This document shows positions 1 to 8,637 of a DNA stretch of 64,000 nucleotides, piece by piece (positions within the stretch are counted from its first letter, which is position 1; each line of letters starts with the position of its first letter). The notes below the pieces were generated by a model. The model saw only the letters and a program-made list of their open reading frames with translations. It was not told where the DNA came from and did no database searches. Origin of the DNA: a virus; IMG/VR virus record IMGVR_UViG_3300012582_000004, positions 186,001-250,000 of that record, one strand, 5' to 3'. Position numbers and translations under genes: made by a program.

Positions 1-627
1 TCGGCACTAAATAATCGTCTAATTCACGTAAAACATGAATTAACTGCACAAGAATGGATAGATTCATATGCCAAAGATAATGTTCATCCATTAATAGTAA
101 ACTTCGTTAAGAATTATCCAGAAGAATTCTATAGAAGAGGAAAAGAAGATGTTCGCGCATATGCAACACCACGTACATGGACATTCTTGAGTAGCTTTAT
201 AAATACCACATTGGGTGAAAATTCAAATAATATTGAAGCTGTTAAAGAATTGGTACAAAAAAATGGATTCTCTTATATTGGTAATTCGCAAGTGAAGTTT
301 AACAAGTATCTTGAAGAAACAATGAGATTATCTATTAATGATGTACTTAAATCATTCGATAAAGTAAAATCAGCATTAGAAAAATCTAATAGAGATAAAA
401 AATCTGAGTTGTTGAATAACTTACGTGAAATGAAGTTAAATAGCTTAACTGAAAATGAAGTTTCTAATTTAATTAGCTTCTTAAATATTCTTGATGAAGA
501 TGAATTAATCGGTTATTTAACGTACCTAATTGATGGTGGAATGGATGATGAATTGAAGAAATATCCATATAAAAACATTCTACAATCATTTAAGGTAATC
601 TTGAAAAAGATTTCATCAATGAGCTAA
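1..627 (+). CDS. MoxR-type AAA+ ATPase, C-terminal part (5' end outside window)
   Basis: The reading frame is open from the first base, so the gene starts upstream. The first visible residues (SALNNR..HVKHELTAQEW) followed by AYATPRTWTFLSS match the C-terminal lid region of MoxR/dynein-like AAA+ ATPases, which typically reads A-TPRSW. The Walker motifs would lie upstream and cannot be checked. The last 120 residues are helical and charged. MoxR ATPases usually remodel or chaperone partner proteins; the partner here is unknown. A strong hairpin follows the stop. Confidence 0.6.
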   Translation, partial: SALNNRLIHVKHELTAQEWIDSYAKDNVHPLIVNFVKNYPEEFYRRGKEDVRAYATPRTWTFLSSFINTTLGENSNNIEAVKELVQKNGFSYIGNSQVKFNKYLEETMRLSINDVLKSFDKVKSALEKSNRDKKSELLNNLREMKLNSLTENEVSNLISFLNILDEDELIGYLTYLIDGGMDDELKKYPYKNILQSFKVILKKISSMS

Positions 628-643
628 TATATTTGGGTTTAGT

Positions 644-684
644 AATAAAAGAACCACATCTGATAAAGGTGTGGTTCTTTTATT
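644..684. terminator. Bidirectional intrinsic terminator
   Basis: A 15-bp perfect stem (AATAAAAGAACCACA with its complement) has an 11-base loop and T runs on both sides. It lies between convergent genes and overlaps the last codons of the minus-strand gene. Confidence 0.8.
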
Positions 685-916
685 GAACAATATAACCAAT
701 ATGTTGTAATAGTCTTACTAGACAAGACTCGAAATCTTTTTCACCACCTATATTTTTTTCTTGTAGTGTTTGTGGATAATAAAAATTATTTTTAGATTTA
801 AAGTAGATTTTACCAATTTTAAGCCATTTTTCATCTTTAAAAATGTAAATATATTCAAACGAGTCTATATAGCACCCATATTTTTTACAAATAATGTTTA
901 AATCTTTGTTTTTCAT
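680..916 (-). CDS. Hypothetical protein, 78 aa
   Basis: A small protein of no recognised family, with several aromatic residues (Y/F) and a YIYIFKDEKW segment. A GTG precedes the ATG directly; ATG is taken as start. It is convergent with the AAA+ gene and shares its terminator. A TTAATATATA element about 45 nt upstream on the same strand resembles the class C boxes. Confidence 0.55.
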   Translation of the reverse strand: MKNKDLNIICKKYGCYIDSFEYIYIFKDEKWLKIGKIYFKSKNNFYYPQTLQEKNIGGEKDFESCLVRLLQHIGYIVQ

Positions 917-973
917 CACACCAGTAGAAATTCTTCATAAAATCAAGATATATATTAATATTTCTTAAAATAA

Positions 974-1004
974 TTGTTTTTTATATAAAAAATTTATACC
1001 TTTG
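974..1004 (+). promoter_or_regulatory. Class A promoter (Bacteroidota type)
   Basis: TTG, 20 bp, TACCTTTG matches the Bacteroidota consensus TTG-N19/20-TAnnTTTG. It lies about 100 bp upstream of the peptidase fusion gene. Confidence 0.65.
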
Positions 1005-1102
1005 TGTTAAATAAAACCATATTTGATACTCCGAATACAGACTTTTAGTCCGATGAGAAATTAAAGAGGTAGTTTTAATATATAATAAAAATAGAATCGC
1101 AA

Positions 1103-3205
1103 ATGGATTTTAAAAAGACATTTATTAGTCTTACGCAGTGGACAATACCTCATGGATATGAGGAAAGTATTGCACATTTGCTACCTAAAGGAGTACAAAA
1201 AGACGGTATTGGTAATTATCATATTACCATTGGTGAAAATAGTAAAACATTGTTTACTTGTCATTTAGATACTGTTTCTAAAAGAGAGAAAATTCATCAT
1301 GTTATTAGTGGTAATATTATTAAAACTAATGGTAAAACTATTTTAGGTGGTGACAATAAAGCTGGTGTATGTATTTTGATGTATCTAATTGAACAAAATG
1401 TTCCTGGTACATATTACTTCTTTGTTGGCGAAGAGTGTGGAACAATAGGTTCAAGATGGGCATTACAAAATAATACTGAATTTTTTAAAGGATTTAAGAG
1501 AGCCGTTGCATATGATAGAAGAGAGCAAGGTTCAATTATTACATATCAAAGAGGTAGAAGATGTTGTTCTGATGATTTTGCTAATGCTTTATCAATGGAT
1601 TTTGCAAAAAATAGAATGGAATATCATATAGATCCCAATGGAGTTTATACGGATACTGCTGTATTTGTGAATGTAATACCAGAGTGTACTAATTTGTCTG
1701 CTGGTGTTGTTGGTGAGCATACTAATAGCGAACATGTAGATATTGAATATTGTGAAAGAGTAGCTAAAGCTTCTGTTAAAATAGATTGGGAAAATTTACC
1801 TGCTATTAGAGAAGCAAAAGAGGAAGATTATAGTAATTATTATAATAGAGGTAATTCACAATTCAGAGGTGGTTATACTGTATATGATTACAGAAAGAGG
1901 AATGGATTACTTGGTAATAGTAAATGGAAAAAATCAAGAGATCCAGAAGAGGAGGAAGAAGAGGATGATGATTCGATATTAGCTAATGATGATCATTATC
2001 AAGCAACAGGTAGAAGAAATAATATTGTTAATAAACACTTTCATCTTGCAAATAATGAAGAAGAACATGATTGTGAACATTGTGATGGTGATGGTATACA
2101 TTCATGTGAAAACTGTGATGGTATGGGTGTTATCGAATGTGATAATTGTGATGGTGTAGGTAGAAAATATACAGATAAAAATTGTAAAAAATGTAAAGGT
2201 GAAGGTACAGTTTTCAATGAAGTTTGTCCTGTGTGTGATGGAGAAGGATATGAATTTACAGATTGTAAGAAATGTAAAGGTGTTGGTAATTTAGGTGAGT
2301 GTGAAATGTGTGATAGTACAGGAGATGTTGATTGTGTTTTTTGTAATGGCACTGGTATAGAATTATTTAATGATGAAGAGGATGATGAAGTAGCTGGGTA
2401 TGACGATGACGATGATTCTAGTGATTATTCAAGTAGAGGTGGTAGTTTTCTAAACGAAGATCCAAATGATTATAATTGGAGAAGATGGAATAATAATGAT
2501 AAAAATACTAAAAATGGAATTGAAAAATTTGATTCATTTTTAAATAGAAGTAATAAAAATGATGGGCATACATCACTATATTCTGAAAATCTAATGGTTG
2601 TTAGACAACCAAATGGTTTATTTGGTGTATTTAATGAAAAAACTTCAAATTTTGAAAAATTTAATCTACTTGATGAAGAAGCACAAGAATTTTTAAATGA
2701 CGAATTAGATATTTCAAATTTAATAATTCAACATATGATTCAGGCAGCAGTAAATGATAAATTATCAAAAGAAAATTCTGAATTCCATAAATCGGATGAT
2801 GGATTGGGTAGATGGAGATATTGTTTAAATGAACTTTCATCTAAAGTAGGTGGTGAAAATATGGTTGAAGAAGCAATAGATGAAATTAAAAAATATATCC
2901 TAAAGCACGGTGAAAAAGTTGCAATGGATAAAAAGAAAACTCGTAGAGGTAATAAGAAGTCTACTAATAGAGAAAATGTTTATGAAAATTTCATAAAGGC
3001 TGAAAATAGAAGAGACTTCATTAATGCATTAAAAGGTAGTAGCTTAGAAGAATTTATTGATGAAATGAAACATTTATCACCAAAATCTTTAAATATAACC
3101 CTAAATGTTATTCTAAACTTTGTTAAAGCAGAAGATTTAGAAAAAGACAAACCTGTCCATATAATATTTAATATTTTTAAGAAACAAGTTGACGAATTAA
3201 TCTAA
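1103..3205 (+). CDS. M20/M42-like metallopeptidase fused to eight DnaJ-type zinc repeats
   Basis: Residues 1 to about 235 form a zinc aminopeptidase-like domain: HLDT (H54, D56), GGDNKAG (D84), GEE (E110, E111), YDRRE (D138) and GEHT (H206) are the expected metal ligands and catalytic glutamate of M20/M28/M42 peptidases. An acidic linker follows at about 280-300. Residues about 323-420 then hold eight CxxCxGxG-like motifs, twice the four of DnaJ; the seventh is CEMCDSTG. There is no J domain. The last 250 residues are charged and unassigned. A paralog of the peptidase part lies at 35791-37071. Substrate unknown; the zinc region probably binds proteins. Confidence 0.7.
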   Translation: MDFKKTFISLTQWTIPHGYEESIAHLLPKGVQKDGIGNYHITIGENSKTLFTCHLDTVSKREKIHHVISGNIIKTNGKTILGGDNKAGVCILMYLIEQNVPGTYYFFVGEECGTIGSRWALQNNTEFFKGFKRAVAYDRREQGSIITYQRGRRCCSDDFANALSMDFAKNRMEYHIDPNGVYTDTAVFVNVIPECTNLSAGVVGEHTNSEHVDIEYCERVAKASVKIDWENLPAIREAKEEDYSNYYNRGNSQFRGGYTVYDYRKRNGLLGNSKWKKSRDPEEEEEEDDDSILANDDHYQATGRRNNIVNKHFHLANNEEEHDCEHCDGDGIHSCENCDGMGVIECDNCDGVGRKYTDKNCKKCKGEGTVFNEVCPVCDGEGYEFTDCKKCKGVGNLGECEMCDSTGDVDCVFCNGTGIELFNDEEDDEVAGYDDDDDSSDYSSRGGSFLNEDPNDYNWRRWNNNDKNTKNGIEKFDSFLNRSNKNDGHTSLYSENLMVVRQPNGLFGVFNEKTSNFEKFNLLDEEAQEFLNDELDISNLIIQHMIQAAVNDKLSKENSEFHKSDDGLGRWRYCLNELSSKVGGENMVEEAIDEIKKYILKHGEKVAMDKKKTRRGNKKSTNRENVYENFIKAENRRDFINALKGSSLEEFIDEMKHLSPKSLNITLNVILNFVKAEDLEKDKPVHIIFNIFKKQVDELI

Positions 3206-3246
3206 AAACAAAAAAAGTGAGACTTTATTCCCACTTTTTTTGTTTT
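3205..3246 (+). terminator. Intrinsic terminator
   Basis: A perfect 15-bp stem (AAAACAAAAAAAGTG and its complement) directly follows the stop of the peptidase fusion and ends in a T-rich arm. Confidence 0.75.
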
Positions 3247-3269
3247 CTCTATATTTTTTGTTATATTTG
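3240..3269 (+). promoter_or_regulatory. Class A promoter
   Basis: TTG, 19 bp, TATATTTG. It overlaps the preceding terminator and lies 33 bp upstream of the kinase-like gene. Confidence 0.65.
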
Positions 3270-3302
3270 TAAACATTTCCTTTATAAAAGGATATAAGCA
3301 TT

Positions 3303-3791
3303 ATGATAAAATTAAATCCAACGATTAAAATTTTGATTGGTCCGCCATGCAGCGGTAAAACTTTTTACGTAAATAAAAATGCTTTATCTAACGAAGTAGT
3401 AATATCAAGAGATGCTATTATAATGGAATTACATCCCGATTTAAATTATACAGAAGCATATAGAGTATGTAATCAGAAAGATGTTAATAGAATATTTAAA
3501 GAAAGATTTGACGAATGTGTAGCTAATGGGGTATCTATTATCATAGACAAAACTAATTTAACTTCTAAAACAAGAAAAAAACTATTAGCTAAAGTCTCTG
3601 TTGATTATACTAAAATAGCGATACTATTTGATTGGGATAAGAAAATATTGTTAGAACGAAATATTAAGAGAAATATAGAAGAAGGTAAATTTATATCTGA
3701 TAAAGTATTTGAAGATATGATAAATTCTTTTGTACCTATAAAAGATATTGAAGGATTTGACAAAGTTATATCTTTAAAAATAAGCAAATAA
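3303..3791 (+). CDS. Polynucleotide-kinase-like P-loop protein
   Basis: A Walker A motif GPPCSGKT (residues 13-20) near the N-terminus, ISRD soon after and IIIDKTNL match the AAA_33/T4 Pnk kinase family, in which Asp and Arg after the P-loop bind the 5'-OH end. Length (162 aa) fits a kinase domain alone, without the T4 3'-phosphatase. It probably phosphorylates RNA or DNA 5' ends. A putative RNA ligase at 27070 and a HAD protein at 20975 could complete a repair set, which is inference. Confidence 0.65.
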   Translation: MIKLNPTIKILIGPPCSGKTFYVNKNALSNEVVISRDAIIMELHPDLNYTEAYRVCNQKDVNRIFKERFDECVANGVSIIIDKTNLTSKTRKKLLAKVSVDYTKIAILFDWDKKILLERNIKRNIEEGKFISDKVFEDMINSFVPIKDIEGFDKVISLKISK

Positions 3792-3851
3792 AATATGTAT
3801 GTCAAGTATATGAGAAAAAGGTAGATTAATAATTAGAACTATACTTGTGTG

Positions 3852-4100
3852 ATGGATGTTAAAAAAGGGGATACTATAATATGTAAAAAAGAATTTACAT
3901 TAGCTGGTCATAATTTTATACTTAATCAAAAATATATTATTAAAGGTGATGGTATTATTGGTGGAAAGCGAGTACTTACTATTTCGATAAAAGGTGGAGA
4001 ACGATATTTAGGAAGTTTACGTAATATTTATGAATCAACTTTAAATAATAATTTTGAAAATAAATGGGATAAAAGAAAAAGAATTATTGATGAACTATAA
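3852..4100 (+). CDS. Small SH3-like protein with C-terminal tag, 82 aa
   Basis: The N-terminal part (KKGDTIICKKEF) looks like the first strands of a KOW/SH3-type barrel. The end, KRKRIIDEL, is the earliest case in this window of the shared C-terminal motif. GTG immediately precedes the ATG used here. No function is recognised. Confidence 0.55.
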   Translation: MDVKKGDTIICKKEFTLAGHNFILNQKYIIKGDGIIGGKRVLTISIKGGERYLGSLRNIYESTLNNNFENKWDKRKRIIDEL

Positions 4101-4149
4101 CAAAGAACAATTTTAATCGTTATATATACTGTATGAAACAAATAACAAA

Positions 4150-4202
4150 ATATTAGCCTTTTTCAATTTTTAACTGAATACCCAATTCAGTAATGCTAAT
4201 AT
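4150..4202 (+). promoter_or_regulatory. Nested hairpin upstream of the release factor gene
   Basis: An outer 8-bp pairing (ATATTAGC with GCTAATAT) encloses an inner hairpin (CTGAAT, loop ACCCA, ATTCAG). It ends 30 nt before the ATG and has no U-tract, so it does not look like a terminator. It may be a structured leader. Confidence 0.4.
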
Positions 4203-4231
4203 ATTGTATAATCAAAAAATAATTTACAAAA

Positions 4232-4906
4232 ATGGAAAAGATAATTTTAGAAATTCGTCAAGCCGAAGGTGGTGATGATGCGAAACTACTTACAGAAGAT
4301 ATGGCTAATATTTATATCAAAGCATCCAATATTCAAAACTTCAAAGTTAAACCTATTGAGTGAAGAGATGGCTTCATAACACTTTCTGTTGAAGGTGAAG
4401 GCGTGAAGCAATATTTTTCAAATGAAAGCGGTATTCATTGTTGGAATAGAGTTCCTCCTACAGAAAAAAGAGGAAGAATGCAAACTAGTTATGTATCAGT
4501 ATCCATTTTATCTCAATATAAAAAAACGTTTAATATGAATTGTGATGATGTGAGAGTTCTTTATACAAAAGGCTCTGGTCCTGGGGGACAAGCAAAGAAT
4601 AAATTAGAAACTTGTGTGGTATTAATGCACATTCCTACTAATATATCTGTTAGAATTGATGGTAGAAGTAGAGTTCATAATGAAAAAGAAGCTTGGAGAA
4701 TATTAGAAGATAGATTAAAAAAAGTTCATAACAATATAGAAGATAGTATTGAAAACACTAATAGGTTTGATCAAATTGGATATGGTAAAAGAGGTAATAA
4801 AAAAAGGAGTTATAAAGTAAAAGACAACTTAGTTATTGATCATGATACTAATAAGAAAATTCAATTAAAAGATATTCTTAAAGGTAGAATCGAACTTCTT
4901 AAATAA
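4232..4906 (+). CDS. RF1-like peptide chain release factor with an in-frame UGA at codon 44
   Basis: Read through the UGA (4361-4363), the protein has 224 codons. It begins LEIRQAEGGDDA, equivalent to the EIRAGTGGDE strand of RF1 domain 2. It continues with VPPTEKRGRMQTS, whose P-P-T fits the RF1 PxT codon-recognition motif. Then comes the catalytic GGQ loop (GSGPGGQAKNK). The N-terminal domain 1 is absent. Neither the +1 nor the -1 frame stays open after the UGA, so frameshifting alone does not rescue it. Either UGA is read through, or a downstream GTG (4403) starts a truncated protein, or the gene is decaying. UGA is a normal stop elsewhere in this window. Confidence 0.7.
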
Positions 4907-4970
4907 GATATTGCTTAATTTCTTTCAAAACAATGAAAATTAAAGATTTATCAAAAATGTTTAAAAATAT

Positions 4971-5001
4971 TTGCTTAATTAGAAAATACCTATTATATTT
5001 G
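4971..5001 (+). promoter_or_regulatory. Class A promoter
   Basis: TTG, 20 bp, TATATTTG, 27 bp upstream of the TelA gene. Confidence 0.65.
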
Positions 5002-5028
5002 TAAAAAAGAAATAAACCGACATCATAT

Positions 5029-6153
5029 ATGAACTCAGAAAAATCATTAAAAACAGTAGAAATTAATAAAGTAAAGCCAGAAGTTTTAGCGAAAGCTCAA
5101 AGTCTTGTCAAAACTATTGATATTTCTAAACAGGATAGTATTACTAACCTTGGATTAGAAACTCAGCAAAAGTTGAGTTCTATGAATAATGCAATTCTTG
5201 ATGAAGTTCGAACAAAAGATTCGGGTGAAGTAGGTAAAACTATTAATGAATTACTTACTCAAATCAATGCCATTGATGTTGATTTAAAACCAAGCCCACT
5301 TGCAAGCATTCCAATTATTGGAAGTTTTCTTGCTAAAATGTTTGATAAAGGAAAAGAAATTGTTTCTAAATATGAATCAGTTAAAACTAATATCAATGGT
5401 ATAGTTTTAAAGCTTGATAAAAGTCGCTTAGGATTAAGAAAAGACAATAATAATTTTCAAACTATGTTTGAAAAGAATGTTATAAACATTTCTGATTTGG
5501 ATGCTGCTATTGTTGCAGGTAAAATGAAAGTTGAAGAATTGAGTGGTGTCGTAGCATCATTCAGTCCTGAAGATGGTATTGAGGATTATGAGAAAAAAGA
5601 TACCGTTAACTTTTTGGATAGACTTGAAAAGAAAGTATATGACTTGCAATTAACAAGACATATTACTATTCAATCATTGCCTCAAATTAGATTGATTCAA
5701 TCAAACAATCAATTGCTCGAAGATAAAATTTTAAGTTCAATTAACAATACCATTCCAATTTGGCAACAACAAATGGTTATTGGACTTGGTATTCAAAGAC
5801 AAAAAAATGTGTTAGAAGTTGCTAAAAATATGGATGATGCAACAAATATAATGATTGTTAAAAATTCCGAGAATCTTAAATTTAACACAATTGAAGCTGC
5901 TAAAGCTAACGAGCGTGGAATTATTGACGTGGCTTCTTTGAAGAAAGTGAATGAAGATATAATGTCCACTCTTGATGAACTAGTTAAAATTAAAGAAGAT
6001 GGAAAGAAAGCAAGACAACAAGCTGAGGTAGAACTTTCAATGATTGAAAGTGAATTGAAAAATAAAATCCTTACAATCAAACAAGGTACATCAGCAACAG
6101 ATGTTGAACCAAATGTTAAAATTATCAATATAGACGAGCCAGAAAATGTCTAA
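5029..6153 (+). CDS. telA: TelA/KlaA-family toxic anion resistance protein
   Basis: The middle and C-terminal thirds carry family hallmarks: NNTIPIWQQQMVIGLG, QRQKNVLEVAK, ERGIIDVASLKKVNEDIMST, and a terminal charged coiled coil. Length (374 aa) is typical. TelA proteins are linked to tellurite and envelope stress resistance and in some hosts to phage or colicin tolerance; the mechanism is unsettled. The start overlaps nothing, and its 3' end overlaps the next gene by 8 nt, so the two are co-translated. Confidence 0.8.
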   Translation: MNSEKSLKTVEINKVKPEVLAKAQSLVKTIDISKQDSITNLGLETQQKLSSMNNAILDEVRTKDSGEVGKTINELLTQINAIDVDLKPSPLASIPIIGSFLAKMFDKGKEIVSKYESVKTNINGIVLKLDKSRLGLRKDNNNFQTMFEKNVINISDLDAAIVAGKMKVEELSGVVASFSPEDGIEDYEKKDTVNFLDRLEKKVYDLQLTRHITIQSLPQIRLIQSNNQLLEDKILSSINNTIPIWQQQMVIGLGIQRQKNVLEVAKNMDDATNIMIVKNSENLKFNTIEAAKANERGIIDVASLKKVNEDIMSTLDELVKIKEDGKKARQQAEVELSMIESELKNKILTIKQGTSATDVEPNVKIINIDEPENV

Positions 6154-7105
6154 TCTTGTAAAAGTAAATAATAACAGAAATGCTTCATTGTGGAATCGCT
6201 TTACTAATTTCTTTTTACAAGTTTTTGGTATTTCTTCCGATGAAATTCAAACTGTTGTAATAGAACCTGTGGACATGAGAAAAGAATATGTTAAAAGTAG
6301 TACGAAAAAAATCCGTACACTTTCTAACGTGTTGAAGTGTGATGAATTTGTTATAGGTGAAACTGTAACAATAGAACAACCACAGTTATTGTTCAATGAT
6401 ATATTAAAAATTGTTAATAGTGTTCATTCAAGAATTGAAAGTGATATTAATATAATACCTGAGAAGTTAGAACAATTTCACATGTATTATACAGATAACT
6501 TAATAACTCTTCTCGCTCAATTAAAAAATATGAGAGAAGATATTAGAGAGGTTCATATAAATTCAGAGCCATATGTAGCAAAAGCAATTAGTTATCGTGA
6601 AGCTCTTATAAATCAAGCATTAAAAAATAATGATGCTGTTATTAACGAAAGATATGGTGATGTAATTGGTAAGAGAATGATCAAAGCGGAGAGAGAAGCT
6701 TTTCTTGCAACATTAGACAGACGAATATTCTACATTAAAAACAGTAAAGATGTTGAACGCTGTCCTATATTTTATTCAATGGGACATTTATATAAAGTGT
6801 TTATTGGTGGTGAAAATAATGAGTATGTAACCAAAAAACTTGTTATAAATGAAGGCTTTAATATTAGAATAGAAGATGCTAAATATAATAATGATGATAA
6901 TTTTGCTAATATTATATTAACTAAGCAAAAAATATGCAAAGTTGAATTTTTTAGTTTAACACAAGAGCAATACGATTTGTTGGTTGAATTTAAAATAAAG
7001 ATTGGTGAATATTATACTAACATGGATGGTAAGAAAGAAAAAATTAAATTAGAGATTGATAATCTCAAATCAATCTTGAATACTGATATGTTAGATTTAG
7101 GTTAA
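6146..7105 (+). CDS. TelA-operon partner, unknown function, 319 aa
   Basis: It follows telA with an 8-nt overlap. It is predicted largely helical in residues 90-200, with a C-terminal beta-rich section and a closing coiled coil (YYTNMDGKKEKIKLEIDNL). It has no signal peptide or clear transmembrane segment. No family recognised; a complex with TelA is inferred only from gene order. Confidence 0.6.
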   Translation: MSNLVKVNNNRNASLWNRFTNFFLQVFGISSDEIQTVVIEPVDMRKEYVKSSTKKIRTLSNVLKCDEFVIGETVTIEQPQLLFNDILKIVNSVHSRIESDINIIPEKLEQFHMYYTDNLITLLAQLKNMREDIREVHINSEPYVAKAISYREALINQALKNNDAVINERYGDVIGKRMIKAEREAFLATLDRRIFYIKNSKDVERCPIFYSMGHLYKVFIGGENNEYVTKKLVINEGFNIRIEDAKYNNDDNFANIILTKQKICKVEFFSLTQEQYDLLVEFKIKIGEYYTNMDGKKEKIKLEIDNLKSILNTDMLDLG

Positions 7106-7107
7106 TT

Positions 7108-7485
7108 ATGAGAAGTAAAGTAGTAAAGCGAATATTATCAGAAGCTTCTATAAGTAACTCTAAAATTTTAGAAAAAGCCATTGTCGAACATAAAAAGAAA
7201 TGGGATAGTGTGAATAGCATATTATCATTTTTTGGTGCAATATTATGGTTTTTTACAATTATTGCATTATTTAAGATAAGTCCAATAATCGGCATAATTT
7301 TATTATTTTGGTCATTTTTGGGTATATTTTCTTTAAATTTTAATAATAGTAATACAATTATTATATTACCACTTATTATATGGATGTTGATATTCGCATT
7401 AATATCATATTTGTTAATGAAAATAAATTATCCAACATTAGCAAAAATAAGAAAACAAAAAATTAAAAAAGCTTCTAAAATTTAG
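7108..7485 (+). CDS. Small membrane protein of the telA operon, 125 aa
   Basis: Two nucleotides after the previous stop. About three hydrophobic segments lie at residues 33-53, 55-72 and 82-108, with a basic cytoplasmic-looking tail. The C-terminus is encoded within the terminator stem. It may be the membrane anchor for the two upstream proteins. Confidence 0.6.
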   Translation: MRSKVVKRILSEASISNSKILEKAIVEHKKKWDSVNSILSFFGAILWFFTIIALFKISPIIGIILLFWSFLGIFSLNFNNSNTIIILPLIIWMLIFALISYLLMKINYPTLAKIRKQKIKKASKI

Positions 7486-7496
7486 AAGCTTTTTTT
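7465..7496 (+). terminator. Intrinsic terminator of the telA operon
   Basis: A 15-bp stem built on AAAAAAGCTTCTAAA and its complement, followed by T7. It overlaps the last codons of the membrane gene. Confidence 0.8.
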
Positions 7497-7533
7497 GGTT
7501 TAGTATCGACTCTAATCAAGTTACCTACTTTTA

Positions 7534-8445
7534 TTATTTATCCATTCCTGCTTTAGGTTCTTCTAAATTGTTATGATATTCATGTTCCGCATCAGGATTA
7601 AGAATCATTTGTTTCCCTAATTCAAACCATGCTCGTGATAAATCTTTATCCATTTTATATAAAGATGTTGTGAGTGCGAATGGCGTATAATATATATTTA
7701 ATGGAATATTTTTCTGGAAACATGCTAATTTTATTTCACTTTCATTTTCAATCGTTGTATTTCTTGACATCACTGTAATAGTTCTTAACATCACACCTAA
7801 AACACTCTTTGGTGTCCATTCAACATCACTCTCCGTTAATTCTATTTTCTCTGGTCGTGAGAATATAACATCTAGTGATTTTGATCCAGCTTCTAATGCC
7901 GCAATACCACCGACATGTTCTAGTGATCCACCATCAATATAATAATATTCACCTATTTTTACAGTTTCAGTTGCAATAGGAATTGATGACGATGCAACAA
8001 CCCATTTGATTGCCGTCTCATAGTCTACTTTAGTAATATCACAATATTCAATTCTAACTAAATTAAGATTTACTGCACCTATTTTTACAATTTTACCAGA
8101 ATTTTTCATTCTTTCGTGTTGCTCTGGTGTGTAATATTTTTTTAATAGTTTATCTAAAGAATATTTACCTAAAGATTGTTTTCCTGAAATAACTCTGAAT
8201 ACCGCTTTAAGTGATATTTTACCATTATCTTTTGTTGGTTTAACTTCAAAGAAGTCGTCCTCGGTTGTATTCATAATAGCATTTTCTAAAATATCATAAT
8301 CTTTAATTGCGATTAGTAATGCTATTATTGATCCTGCTGAAATACCAGTAATGACTTCGTAATCATTTCGTTTCATGAGCTCTGTAGCTACAGAGCTCAA
8401 AAAACTGATCTTAGTTGATCCTCCTGATATAGCTAAACCTTTCAT
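7534..8445 (-). CDS. Patatin-like phospholipase
   Basis: Oxyanion loop GGSTK (residues 8-12), nucleophile elbow GISAG (Ser36) and the dyad DGG (Asp171) are all present and correctly ordered for a patatin Ser/Asp lipase. Length 303 aa. There is no signal peptide, so it acts in the cytoplasm or is packaged. Likely substrates are membrane phospholipids; a role in lysis or host membrane change is inference. It is a single leftward gene with its own class B promoter. Confidence 0.85.
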   Translation of the reverse strand: MKGLAISGGSTKISFLSSVATELMKRNDYEVITGISAGSIIALLIAIKDYDILENAIMNTTEDDFFEVKPTKDNGKISLKAVFRVISGKQSLGKYSLDKLLKKYYTPEQHERMKNSGKIVKIGAVNLNLVRIEYCDITKVDYETAIKWVVASSSIPIATETVKIGEYYYIDGGSLEHVGGIAALEAGSKSLDVIFSRPEKIELTESDVEWTPKSVLGVMLRTITVMSRNTTIENESEIKLACFQKNIPLNIYYTPFALTTSLYKMDKDLSRAWFELGKQMILNPDAEHEYHNNLEEPKAGMDK

Positions 8446-8470
8446 ATTTTATCGATAAATTAATTTATAC

Positions 8471-8497
8471 TTTATATAATAAAAAATGAAAAAGTTT
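8471..8497 (-). promoter_or_regulatory. Class B promoter
   Basis: AAACTTTTT, 12 bp, TATAAAG, about 26 bp upstream of the patatin gene. Confidence 0.5.
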
Positions 8498-8592
8498 TAA
8501 TATGGTAAAAAAAACAACAGAGGATTTTTTATTAGATGTTTTAAAAAATAAATATGACTAAATTATATGCCAAATATTTTTCTTTATATTAA

Positions 8593-8620
8593 AAACTTAT
8601 TTGAGCTTTACTTTATAATA
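8593..8620 (+). promoter_or_regulatory. Class B promoter
   Basis: AAACTTATT, 12 bp, TATAATA, 17 bp upstream of the NTPase gene. Confidence 0.6.
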
Positions 8621-8637
8621 GAAAAGAAATACAAAAT

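Noticed and set aside
2041-2352. Long minus-strand frame rich in Pro/Ser opposite the zinc repeats
   Set aside because: It is the mirror of repeated CxxCxGxG codons; low-complexity product and no start signals.
4361-4363. UGA reassigned to Trp throughout the phage
   Set aside because: UGG is used for Trp, no tRNA reading UGA is present, and UGA ends many genes in ATGA overlaps.
8502-8561. 19-aa frame after the patatin promoter
   Set aside because: It overlaps and precedes promoter elements and has no overlap or terminator to support it.
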